From assembly GCF_032362555.1 (NCBI RefSeq), contig NC_083508.1, forward strand, positions 1,331,001 through 1,395,000: 64,000 bases of DNA, read 5' to 3'. The translations under genes and the position numbers were made by a program. Position 1 is the stretch's first letter. Each line of letters begins with the position of its first letter. A model generated the notes under the pieces. The model had not been told where the DNA came from. It was given only the letters and a program-made list of their open reading frames with translations, and ran no database searches. The stretch comes from Amyelois transitella (lineage: Eukaryota > Arthropoda > Insecta > Lepidoptera > Pyralidae). Below are positions 36,601-50,100 of the stretch, in pieces.

Positions 36601-38179
36601 TATTTTTATTTAACAACGCCCTTAATAAAACTTTACGGTCGAAAAAAAGATACAAGCGAATTGAAAACCTTATTTCTTTAAATCGGTTAAAAATCGTTTT
36701 CAATGGAGGTATTAACTTTATGCCAGGCCATAGCCACTACAGAAACGGACTGCACGTCTGAACAGTAAAACAAACTGCGAATCTCAAAAATGAAATATTT
36801 TACGAGATGGCGAAATGGCGGAGAGTTTTAAAAGGTTTACCTGACTTTGATGGCGCCATCAGCACGATTGGACGAGACCCGCTCTTGAAGTGGATTTTTA
36901 AAAATATCTTTGCGAATTTCAGAAGTTACCGGTCACGTAGTGTATGCAAATTTTTTCGAACCGGCGGCGCTTGACGGTTTTTTTTTTAAGTTTACCAACA
37001 CACAGATGATAATAAGAGATGGTTTTGGAAAAAAAAAATTGAGGTGAAAGCATAGATATTATATCGTATCAAAATTAGAAGACGCGTTCCCGTACCCGCG
37101 GGAATTTAGGGAAATCCTCTCTTAGTCCTCCATACCAAATTTCAACTTTCTACTCTCAGTAGTTTCGGCTGTGCGTTGTCCGTCAATTACTCGGTAACCG
37201 AAGAGTTAAAAAAAAAACAGATTGATACCTTTAGACCATGATCACGTATTGGATAAATAAGTTTTTTACACGAAGCAAATCCCGTCTGTACTCTTCAAAC
37301 TAATGAAAATTAGCATATAATTTTGAAGTAAACGAAAATACTATGACCTAATTGAAGTTCTTTCTACCCCATATTTAAAAAAAAAATGCACTTTCATCAC
37401 AACATCGTTTCAGCATTTTGAATTTCGAAGTGGAGAACTTCACAATTCGAACACATTTTGCAAATAGAACAGTGAATGAGCCAATCAGCATGATTGATTT
37501 TATACTTAGCGAAAATGTTTCAGAACAATATGAACTCTTGTTCAGCCAGCGGAGCGTGGTTTGTTAGTGGGATTGTTTGTTTTTTTTTTATTTCGATAGA
37601 ACCTGCTAAAAGCATAGAAGAAGTATATATTTAGGCTGTTTTTTTATTCCTTTTTAAAGTTAGTAGTAAACTTATACGATATATAATGTGCCCAGGCGCC
37701 ACCTAATTCTTTTCTGTTTGAGTCAGTGGTATATTCATTGAATCTCTATTCATATCAATTTCTATATATTATGGATAGGGTTACGACATGTACCTACTTA
37801 TTTTAGAACATTTTCCTTGTTCTACTTTTTTGTTTATTTAGCTGAGTGTCTGTTTACCTCACTAAAGTTGCCGTTGACATTATTATAAGCGATACCTTGT
37901 CCTATGGAAAACTATTGTTTATTTGTAAACTCTTTATTGCACAAAAAAAAAATATGTACAATATTCTTTAAAGTATTTACTACTAAAGTAGGATAACATT
38001 ATGTACTTTTGTTCCCTACAAACAAAACAAGTTCATAATAAAGCCGTGTTCACACATGCGCGTTTCAATGGAGGACTGTCAGAAATTTCCCGGTTTCAGT
38101 CGGCAGTGAGTATTTTCCCTTCAGTACCGTTCTGAAAGGCGGCGTGGCTGCACGTCAGTTTAAAAAAAAGTTTGCGAAA
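33610..38179. other. Intergenic region between ACOX3 and B3GLCT (head to head)
   Basis: Family A pieces at 33995-34080, 35085-35200, 35265-35370 (-), 35371-35455 (+) and 35505-35560; a (TA)n run at about 35911-35928; a CpG-rich patch at 36105-36185; otherwise AT-rich with nothing recognised. The B3GLCT promoter should lie in about 38040-38179, which has CpG-containing sequence and no obvious TATA box. Confidence 0.55.
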
Positions 38180-41100
38180 ATGCACGCGAGAGGTATGTCA
38201 CGCGAAAATTTCGTTCTTATTTCAAATGCAATTTACTTTTTTCGGCGGATGTTTTGATAGGATGTTTTATGATTGGCGTGCCAGTGACATTTTATTTTTT
38301 ATTTCAAATGCATTGTTGGATAAGTTTAATTAAACTTTTTTCACAACATTAACCATGTGGTTTCCTGTCCGGCAGAGCATAATAAAGATATGAAAACACT
38401 TCATCCCATCCTTTTAATGTCGACTAAAGGGATTTTTAAAGTCCTTATTAGCCATTTTTGCAATGTTTTAATTCTTTTTTTACAATAACATACTTACATT
38501 CCTTTCAAAATCCGTTCAGGATAAGTTCTGATGAGGGCAATACTACTTCGATGGGAAAATAGCGATGTGTAATCCGTATTTCAAATACTGGCTCTCGCCC
38601 TCGGCTCCGTAAATGAAATGTCCTTCTGCGTACGCCTCATTTTCATGGAGATCGGTTTAGTGGTATTTATTGAAGGAAACACATTTCCACATTTATAATT
38701 ATTATTATAAATATGGAAATGTGTTTCCTTCACGAAATACTATAATTAAAGAATACGTAAATAAAAACACACTATTGTTTGTTTTTATTTACTTATTCTT
38801 CAGTTTTATTCTTATTTGTTTATTGTCTTTGTTTTAGGTGCAACTTTGGTGCTAACTCTCGCCTTTTTATTACGATGTGCTTCGAGTTTTGGTGAGTGCA
38901 ATTCTACAAAATTAACTTTTGGACATATTTATTTTTTATGAACATTGAACATAATATTATGTTCGCTACTGGTCTTTCCTTTGGATTGAAAAGGTTAGAC
39001 ACTTTAATGTCTAAAACATAATTATACTTATATATTTTACGGATTAAGCAAAGAAAATAATAATCTCTTTATTCTTGCTTTTTATACAGATTTACAAAAA
39101 ATAAATTATTAAATAACAATAAAAAAAAATTACAAAGAAAGTTTTTATTTAAGCAGCTGGTTTACGGAAGTAATATTACTCGTAATCAGTAATTAATTTT
39201 AAAAACAAAAAAAAACTGCTGCCTTAATAAATACATACATATAATCACGTATATATCCCGTGCGGGGTAGACGGAGCCAACAGTCTTCAAACTATATATT
39301 TTATTCTTATTGCGATATTTAAAAGTATTTTTTTATTCTATGTCGCTATGTTGCTACTTTTTTTAATGTCATATGCGTAACACATCCTATTTGCAGTCGG
39401 ACAAAAAAAAACTGTTCTACTAAATAAAATAAACTTAAAACATATAGGCAATTTTAATCTATACTAATATTACAAAGCTGAAGAGTTTGTTTGTTTGTTT
39501 GAAGGCACATACTCAGGAACTGCTGGTTCGAATAAAAAATGCTTTTTGTAATTAATAGACCATTTAACGAAGAAGGCTTTAGGCTATATAATATCACGTA
39601 TAATGTAAAAAACGGAAAAACTTATTCATCCTTCAGAGCTTCCGTTGCGTGCGCTGTGAAAACGGTTCAAGATACCAAAAATATATGTAGGTATGAAAGA
39701 ATTATTCCTCTTGAAATAATCTAAAAAAATGTCCACGACAGTATATGTCTATCTTTTAAGATTAACTCACTAGAACCGTTTTTATGGTAATCAAAATTTA
39801 TAAAGCTTTTATAAAGCTGTTCGAAAAAATAAATGATGCCCAAAATAAGTATTCCACGCGGACGAAGTCGCGAGCATAGCTAGTTCTTATAATAAAAATA
39901 ATCGTTTTATCTGTCTATCTGAAACTAGTAACATAAACAATGCCACCTATTTTATTTAATATCCGGCAGCTGTTTCAGATTTATATGCCGCAAATAAGGC
40001 TTACGTTTTTAATATTCCGCCAGATATCTGCCAAACATGTCCGGTCCACATACCCTATGTATCTTCAGCTTTATAATATTAGTATAGATATAATATCTAG
40101 ATATTATATCTATACTAATATTATAAAGCTGAAGAGTTTGTTTGTTTGTTTGAAGGCGCTAATCTCAGGAACTACTGGTTCGAATTGAAAAATTCTTCTT
40201 GTGTTTAGTAGACCATTTAATGACTTCCTCATTAAATGGTCTACTAAACGCTTCACATTTTCCATTATTTCTTCGCTCCTAAAAGTAGCAGCATGATGTA
40301 ATATAGCCTAAAGTCTTCCTCGATAAATGGTCTATTCAACAAAAAAAGAATTTTTCAATTCGAACCAGTAGTTCCTGAGATTTGAGCGCGTTCAAACAAA
40401 CGAACAAACTCTTCAGCTTTATAATATTAGTAGGTATAGATCCAGCAGCTGTGTCAGATTTATATGCCGCAAATAAGGCTAAGGCTCACGTTTTTAATAT
40501 TCCGCCAGATATCTGCCAAACATGTCCGCTCCACATCCCCTGTGTTGCCATATTCAGCTTTATAATATAAGTATAGATGTTATATCTATTGTAATATTAG
40601 TATAGATATTATATTTATACTAATATTATAAAGCTGAAGAGTTTGTTTGTTTGTTTGAAGGCGCTAATCTCAGGAACTACTGGTTCGAATTGAAAAATTC
40701 TTCTTGTGTTTAGTAGACCATTTAATGAGGAAGACTTCACATTTTCCATTATTTCTTCGCTCCTAAAAGTAGCAGCATGATGTTATATAGCCTAAAGTCT
40801 TCCTCGATAAATGGTCTATTCAACAAAAAAAGAATTTTTCAATTCGAACCAGGAGTTTCTGAGATTAGCGTGTTCAAACAAACGAACAAACAAACTCTTC
40901 AGCTTTATAATATTAGTATAGATCCGGCAGCTGTGTCAGATTTATATGCCGCAAATTAGTCTCACGTTTTTAATATTCCGCCAGATATCTGCCAAACATG
41001 TCCGGTCCACATCCCCTGTGTTGCCATTATAACATTTTAGGAATAAGCGGCGAATTGTTATTTGTTATTATATAATATTGTATTTAGAGGACAACAGGAC

Positions 41101-44100
41101 AATGCGTCACTTTGCGAGATTAGTAAAATAAAAATAATGTCAACATATAGCCTTACTAGACTTTGACGGCCTCTGTGGCGCAGCGGTAATACGCTTGTTT
41201 GTGACACCGGAGGTCCCGGGTTCGAATCCCGGTCAGGGCATAATGAGATACGAACTTTCTCTAATTGGTCTGGGTCTTGGATGTATTTATCTATTTAATT
41301 AATAGTATAATTAATAGTATTATCTATTTAAGTATATATATTATAAAATATAGTATCGTTGAGTTAGTATCTCGTAACACAAGTTTCGAACTTACTTCGA
41401 GGCTAATTCAATCTGTGTAATTTGGCCCGGTTATATTTATTTATTTACACCAATAGTAAAAAAAATAGGACCACTCCATCTCTTTTCCATGGATTTCGTA
41501 AAAGGCGACTTCGGTATAGGCTTATATACTTGGGATTTTTCTTTTGGGCGATGGGCTAGCAACCTGTCACTATTTGCATCTCAATTCTATTATCATTGAG
41601 CCAAACAGCTGAGCGTGGTCTTTCAGTCTTTTGATGACTGTTGGCTCCGTCTGCCACGCAGGGGATATAGACGTGATTATATGTATGTTACGTTATGTAA
41701 TGTCGTGTGGAATTAATAATCTTAGACTATGGAATAGTCTAATTAATAACTTGGAATTCTTGTTTTAGTCGATGGGCTAGCAACAACAGACACTATTTGA
41801 ATCTCAATTGAACGTGGCCTAGCTGTTGCATCTAGACTCTGTCTACCCCGTAGGGACAAAGACGTGATTATGTGTATGTATGGTAATAACATTCTGTTGA
41901 ACTGACATTACTGATGTAAATAAAGAATTAGATAATTAGTCCGCATTAGTTTATTAATAATGAACACACCATTTTAATAGACCGGATTGTGATCGGGTTA
42001 ATTGCGCTGTAACTAATGTGCGGACTAATTATCTGATACCTTATTTACACGTGTGTAATGTCAGATGTTGTTAACATTGCCCAGGTTGAAACGGGAGCGT
42101 TAATAATGTATGTATGTTTGTTAACTCTATCGAATAATACGTTCGGCTTGAGCGGTCGCTTTGCCTATTGATTTTATTTTTCACTTGCGTTGAAATCAGT
42201 GATGGCGTGGGGGGCGTGTGGTGGGAATTTTCTAATAATCTTTGGTGTAAATTATCGAAATCACTCCATCGCTTTCCCATGGATGTAGTAAGGCGATTAA
42301 GGGATAGGCGAACATGGGATTCTTCTTGTAGGAAGTGAGCTGGCGGCCGATTCAGAAAGTTCGTTTTCCGTATGACCTGATCGGGGATAGACCTGATAAT
42401 TTACATACATATAATCTCCTGCGGGGTAGACAGAGCCAACAGTCTTGAATAGACTGACATGCCACGTTCAGCTTTTTGGCTTGATGATGGAATTGAGATT
42501 CAAATAGTGACAGGTTGTTAACCCATCGCCTATGAGAAGAATCTCAAGTTAATAAGCCTATCCCTTAGTCGTCTTTTATGACATCCATAGTAGGTAAAGA
42601 AACTTTTTTCTATTAGTTCCGGTAACCACACACCCACAATATTATTACGGTTAGTTAAATCGGATGTATTTGACATATAATTCTGAATATCTCAAGCAAC
42701 TGTTTATTTACAATTTGTAGAAATTATCACTCGAATGGTCGATTTCTCCATCCGATTGCCCCCGTCTCGGATGACTCGGCTTCAATAAATCCGCTTTGAT
42801 ATCCGAATTTATCGGCCATCCCCGTCGTTCATGCTTTTCAGTCCATATTGATGATGTACACACCCCTTTATGGCGGTTGTTTAACGCGAGAACACGTTGG
42901 ATCGCGTTCGGTTATCATATTACACATACATACATATGGTCACGTCTATATCCCTTGTGGGCTAGACAGAGCCAACTGTCTTGAAAACACTGATAGGCTA
43001 CGTTCAGCTGTTTGGCTTAATGATAGAATTGAGATTCAAATAGTGACAGGGTAATCATATTTCGGGATAAAATCAAGTTTCGATCGTATATTCGTATTGC
43101 CGTGTGGTTCTCGGCACCAACAGAAAAAAGAATAGGACCAGTAGGTACATCTCTTTCCAATGCATGTCGTAAAAGGCGACTAAGGGATATGTTTTTATAC
43201 TTGTGATTCCTCTTTTAGGCGATCATTTTTCTATTTATTTTCATGGGAAAATCAACATATGACATTGTACTTACATACAATATACATGATCCGATATTTA
43301 ATTATAACGTAGGTATGCGTATGACATGTGTGTACTAAATGATGTTATTTTATTGACGTTGGTACAAATCTGTTCAAGGTAGCTAATATAATAAGTAAGT
43401 AATTAATAATTAATACCACGTACACTCTTCACAGTTTGAATTAGTGGACGTCGTAATATGTGGATTGTTTGTCGAAGTGCTTATAAAAGTTAAATACATA
43501 CATAAAATCACGCTTTATTCCCGGAGGGGTAGGCAGAGACTACATCTTTCCACTTGCCACGATCTCTGAATATTTCCTTCGCTTCATCCACATTCATAAC
43601 TCTCGTTTCGGGTACTCTTGACCTGACCCTTATGATATTATAAAAGTTACATATTTTATTTTTGGTGAATTAATCTAAGTTGAATTTAGTGCCGTGTGGT
43701 TCCCGGCACCGACAGAGAAAAGAATATGACTAGTCCATCTCTTTCCAATGGATGTCGTAAAAGGCGACTAAGGGATATGTTTTTATACTTGTGATTCCTC
43801 TTTTAGGCGATCGGCTAGCAACCCGTCACTTTTTTAATCTCAATTCCATCATTAAGCTGTACAGATGAACGTGGACCTTCAGTCTTTGCGAGACTGTTGC
43901 CTCTGTCTCCCCCGTGAGAGACAAAGAAGTGACGTATGTCTGTTATATCGCCAAGGTAATCAAAGTCGAATAATCAACAGCCCAGAACAAAAGCGAAGAC
44001 TTCATATCAAGACACTCACAACCCAGGGTTTTTTAAAGAAGTTTTTAAGCCCGGGAGATCCTCAATGAATTTACTCAGCGCATACTTAGCCAAGTTAGTG

Positions 44101-47100
44101 GGAGTTAGCGACACGTTTGTCTAAGTTCCGTCTAAGTAAGCGTCTAAGTTTCAAGTTGATGTGGTGTTAGGGAACTTTATATTGTATGCAGGAGAATAGA
44201 CGGTTTTATATACCTAAGTATATAAAATTGTGGTACAAGAACGCGATTAAAAGCGTGATGCATAAGTTTATTGCTTACCGTGGCCGTATAACGTAGGTAC
44301 TTACGTACTAATGACTCTTTTTCGACTTGTTAATGCTATGAATTTTGATTATTAACCGATGCTCTCCCGATGCGGGAAAACATTGTGAGTAAACCTGCAT
44401 TTAAAGGCAACATAAGTTAGGTTTTGTTTCCGTGCAAAGGTTGCGGAGTTCGGACGGGTGTTGTTTTGCGGAAAAACGTAATTTATCCAAACTTGGACCC
44501 TGGTCATAGACGTACCCGTAGGCATCTGTGGCGACATCTCTACGCCACACGTCACAACAGCCAATTACACAACAACTGTCAATCATTGCGAAGAAATTGA
44601 CGCGCTCAACCAATAGCAGCGATGAATCTAAATCGCGCAAACAAAGATTTTATGGATTGGAGCACAAATACAACCTCCGACTCAACATCGTCGGAGCCGC
44701 GGTTCCCCAGGCATAACACCTAGCCTGGCTGAAGATCTTCCCTTTGGTGGCGGTTGAGCCGAATTATTGCTACAGATTCTGTACTCTAAGAATGCAAACG
44801 AGACTCACGCTAAGATGAAAGATTTTAGACCTCTTTTAGTCAAAAGATGTTGAAATAGTAATCAACTAAATCTCTACCCAAAAACACGTCAACAAACAGT
44901 CAAACCAAACAGCTGATCGTGCCCTATCAGTCTTTTAAAAACTATTGACTCTGTCTACCCCGCAAGGTATATAGACGTGATTGTATGTACGTATGTATGT
45001 AAACAGTCCAGTTACATAGGTATTTTCGTCTGTGGGCTATTCATGCCTTGCTCTCCACAAGAGAATTATTCAAAGTTTAGCATACATGCGACATGTGATA
45101 GTTCATCCCGAAAATTGACTGATGCATCACACGGGACCCTATAGCCGTGTGAGCTCAGACGTTGGAACTTGTGCAATTTGCAACGCCTGTTAAAACTTTG
45201 CTATGAGACTCGAGATATTTATGTATGTTGTTATGTATATGATGTCATTTGTGCCAATAGTAAACTTATACAGAGTAGGTATGGTATGTAAATAAATTAA
45301 AATTGAAATATATCTTCTAACTTGCTATCATCTTAGCAATATTTTCAGGAAAACTTGTCGGTTTTTGGTACTCTAGGTATAGCAATCAGGAGATAGCTTT
45401 AAAAATAAAGATATACAAACGTATCACGTCTAAAACCCTTGCGGGGTAGACAGAGCCAACAGTCTTGGAAAGACTAATAGCCCACATTCAGCTGTTTGTT
45501 TTAATGATAGAATTGAGCTTAAAATGTTGACACCCATCCCAAGTTTATAATCTTATCCCTTAATCGCCTTTTACGACATCCATGGGAAAGAGACGGAGTG
45601 GTCCTATTCTTTTTTGTATTGGTACCGGGAACCACACGGCAGAAGAAAGAAACAAGGAGTTTTATTGTTGAAGAATTATCCAGGTAACTTACATACATCA
45701 GACTAGAACTTACAAAATCACAGCGCTTGGCGTGACCATGAATAGTTTAGTGGAATCGACTGGAGCGGTAACCGCTGTAAAATTATAGGTTATTTTTCAA
45801 AACAAGACGACTAAGTGAACGCCTATCGTGTATTTACTTGGTCCGAAGAGTTGTGAATACAAATAGGTAATGAATTTTTGTTTCAAAACTAGCAACGGAG
45901 TGAAATGGACGTTGTTTACTTGAGAAGCAACAAAATTATATTATTTGCAGGTTTGATTGTAGGGATATGCTCAATAGTAAGTGCTCCAATGGATTGTGAA
46001 CCTCTGTAAAATGTTAACCTGCAGATTGAAAGTCATCAAAGTAAGATGCAGAATGATCTGGCTAAAGACAGAGATGTTTAAAAAAATATATTTACTCAAA
46101 TTTTATAAAATTTGATACAGAGATAGATCTAAGGGTCCAGTTAGAGAAGCCTGAACACTACTCTTATTAAGGAAATTCTTAACTTTAATAATAAATAATA
46201 CAAGCTTTAATCGATACCTATTTCACTGATTGACTGACTGATCGATACCATCGTCATCTCACCAAATTGTCTATAGTATTTGCCAGAACTCCATTTCAGT
46301 CCACGAAACCAGTTGGTGTCAAAACTTCTCTAATAATAAAATTCTCTACATGTGAATCAGTTTCATTAGGAGCATTCCAGTTCACTATTTAACCCCAAAT
46401 CCAATTAATTATGAACTCTGTGTAATTTTGTGGATCAGAATAAGCTTCAGTGCTAAAGGATTAATTTGTAATTACGCCGAAAATCCTATTTTGAACGAGC
46501 AATAATTTGTGGTTGGGAACTTTGAAACGGTTGTAAGGTTTTTGCTGTGTTTAGTTTTGTGTATTTGGTGTTATAAATATTTTCTTTTAATTATTTCCTA
46601 TTGGTTTAGTTAAATTAGCATTTGGCTGTGGATCTTAATCGTTAATCTAATCTTACGTTCTTTAAATATTAGTTAGATTTTCGCCAGCGAAATCCGATTA
46701 GTAGTTTAGGTCGAGTCCAATGCTATTCCCCGTAAAAGATACAAATGTGATTCTGTACGAAACTAGCGTATATTTTCCGATATATTGTGCGGCGTCTCTG
46801 CCCTGGGACTAAGGAAAGTAGTTTTGTCCCGAATCGAAATACACAAATTCATATTTGTACGAAGCAATTTCCCATTGTTTCTCTGAAAGGCTGTCAAAGG
46901 ACAAATATTTTCAAATGCTCACAGCAGAAAATGCTGATCTCTCCAGCAAATCAGTGTATTTTCATACAAATGCCGCTTCAAACTTAAATCTTATAAAAGG
47001 TTGACTGTATTTAAATCTTTGGAGACGAGAAAGCGGACTGGATGTTGTTTGAAGATAAATTGATTCAATATTGTGAATGAACGTCATTTGTTTTTGTGTT

Positions 47101-50100
47101 GTCGTTGGATGGTGATTCAATTTGTTTATCCAGTTATGTGCTTTTATTCTCATAAGTTTATTATATTTTTAAGTATATACAAACGAATATTGCAAATGTC
47201 ATTCGACATTTTAAGGGGATGGGCTAGCAACCTGTCGCTATTTGAATCTCAATTATATCATTAAGACAAACAGCTAAACGTGGATTTCAGTCTTTTGATG
47301 TCTGTTGGCTCTGTCTACCCCGCAAGGGATATAGACGTGATTATACGTTATTTTTTGTTGTTATTCGACATTTTTCCATATGAACATGGATCGTCCTGTT
47401 AGTGTTGTATATTTTTCTTCTATAAAGTAGTATAATAAAGAGTTTCTTTAAATCGGTAATTACCACAGAAATCTATTACAGTATCATTGTCTAGCTCAAC
47501 TATATCTACTCTATGTAGTCTAGTTTCATATGGTTGCAGAATTTAGCGACACGCTACAGAAATCGGAGATGGGCGCAATCCCTCAGGATCGGGGGAAATC
47601 CATGCAATGTGAACGGGAATTATTGATGATGCTACCCGCTTCGGTAGGGACTCCGAACTGAACTGTAACACCTATTTCAACGCCTATGCGAAATTCAATA
47701 CTACCCTCATATTTTGCACGTTTAAGGATTTCAATTTTAGAATCAGTTAGTTCGAATATTTTCGGTATTTCAGAGATTTGAATTACATGTTTTGGTTTTA
47801 TAAGAGGTAGGTTTTTCGGTTATTCGGTTTTATAGGAGTACACTGAAGAACTAAAATTTTGAATTGGAGACACTTGAAACCAATCAGTCAATATAGAAAT
47901 TTACAGTTGTATACTTCCTTTATTCATATAATCATGTCTGTAGCCCTTGCGGGGTACCCAGAACCGACATTTTTGAAAGACTGATAGGCCACGTTCAACT
48001 GTTACGTTTAACGATACGATACCCTTAGCCGCCTTTTACGACATCCATGGGCTAGAGATGTAGTGGTCCTATTCTTTTTTTATATTGTTGCCGGAAATCA
48101 CACGGCATACGGCATAGTTGCATACGTCTTTGTCGTTTACTGCGTACCTATATTATTCGAGTGATTTTGCTTTATACTTATGTCATGAAAGTATCAAGTA
48201 TTTTATTTTTTGGCGAATTACTATTTAATAATTTATTTATCTCTTTATTAGCATTTTCATTTTTAAACGTGATGCTCATGAGGAATTTTATTTAATACTA
48301 GCTGTGCCCGCGACTTCGTCCGCGTGGAATAGTTATTTTGGGCATCATTGAAGCCCTCAAGGATGAATGATTTCCCCCGTTTTCTTCACATTTTTTATTA
48401 TTTCTCGCTCTTAATAGTTGCAGCGTTATGTTATATAGCCTAAAGCCTTTCTCGATGAATGGTCTATTCAACACAAAAATATTTTTTCAATTCGAACCAG
48501 TAGTTCCTGTGATTAGCGCGTTCAAACAAAAAAGCAAACAAACAAACAAACTCTTCCAGCTTTATAATATTAGTATAGATAAAAAGATGGAAACTACTTT
48601 GGTCCTCCTCAGGGATCTCCTCCATCAAAGGAACTTAGAATGTGTTACGATGGCAAATTTATCTGGAGAAAATAACGCTGAACGGAACGTCGTCGCATCA
48701 ATAATTCCCGGTCACATTGCATTGGATGCTTCCTATCCTGTGGGGATTCTCTCTCGAGCTACAGCTTCAAATGTTCTTTTGCAAATTTAACTTATTTTCA
48801 AAGGAAAATTATTGGTTTTACCACTAGTAGATCATGGCCTTTGTTAAATACCCTGACTCTTCATAAAGAGGATGCAACTGGGACAAAATGCCAGAATTAT
48901 GAGCTTCGATTAATACAAAAATAATCAGATTCTAACTTATTTCACACTGAGACTTATTTTACAATGAGAAAAGTGATTTTCTCAGAAGTGCGTCGTTGTT
49001 ATAAGCTCAAACTGTAACTACTGTATTATGACTCATTCAATGCATAATAAATCATTCATTCAACCTGGTCTTCTCGCGATTAGGAGGATGATGAACAAAA
49101 GCATGGCTTGTAGAATAGCAATTTTTTTTTTCATTTGCTCGTTTAACAGATATAATACTAACGACATTTTTTTTTATTATTGTTATATTTATCATAATAG
49201 TCGATATAAACCTGCCCGCCGTTCCATATTATTTTAAAATTGCGATGCCCGACAAGGTTCATATTGTACCTATTTATAAGCAATGGGTAACTGTAATTCA
49301 ACTGATGTACTTTATGATATGCAATAAAGATTTTGAATTCAATTGAATTGAACAATATGGTCAATCAAAAAACGGTTTGTAGGGGGATTACGAATGGTAT
49401 CTACTTATAGCATCTGCGCAAATTTTTTCGAATATTTTTCAAAAATATTTGGCTTTACAATTTAGATTCCTACAAGTGATTTACATTTAAAATTTAAATC
49501 ACGCTGTTTCGCTTTTTATTATGACGTGAAACGGGACAGCGATAGTTTATCGCGCGATAAAACGCCGCCGTACGTAGGTATTCATTTTAATGTAAATCAC
49601 TTGTAGGAATCTAAATTGTAATGCCAAAAATGTATGAACAATACTCGAAAAAACCTGGACTGGCTGGATGGAAATAGGTATTAAAAAAACCATAGAGAGT
49701 CATCAGAATAATTCTATATTAATCCGATTTCTACGTAGATCCTACAATGATAATGTTACAATATATTTTTTTAATTATACTTTTTCTTTACTAGCAGGAA
49801 AACGATCTGTAAAACTAATTGGTTTGTTAATAAGTAACTAGGAACGTGGGCGGCACATTAATAGCTTTTTAATTCTAAAGTAACTTCTTACTTACCCTTA
49901 ATTTGTGACATTGACATTTCTCCGAGGTTTTATTTATCTTAAATCTATACTAGTATTATAAAGCTGAAGAGTTTGTTTGTTTGAACGCGCTAATCTCAGG
50001 AACTACTGGTTACAATTGAAATTTTTTTTTTGTGTTGAATAGACCATTTATCGAGGAATTCTTAAGGCTCTATTACATCCCGCTGCAACTATAAGGAGCG

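Noticed and set aside
44352-44640. Overlapping minus-strand open frames with many cysteines
   Set aside because: Two frames are open over the same DNA with no recognisable motif; likely chance.
45905-46009. 34-residue ORF with a hydrophobic stretch (possible secreted peptide)
   Set aside because: No splice sites, no family match, and chance open frames of this size are common.
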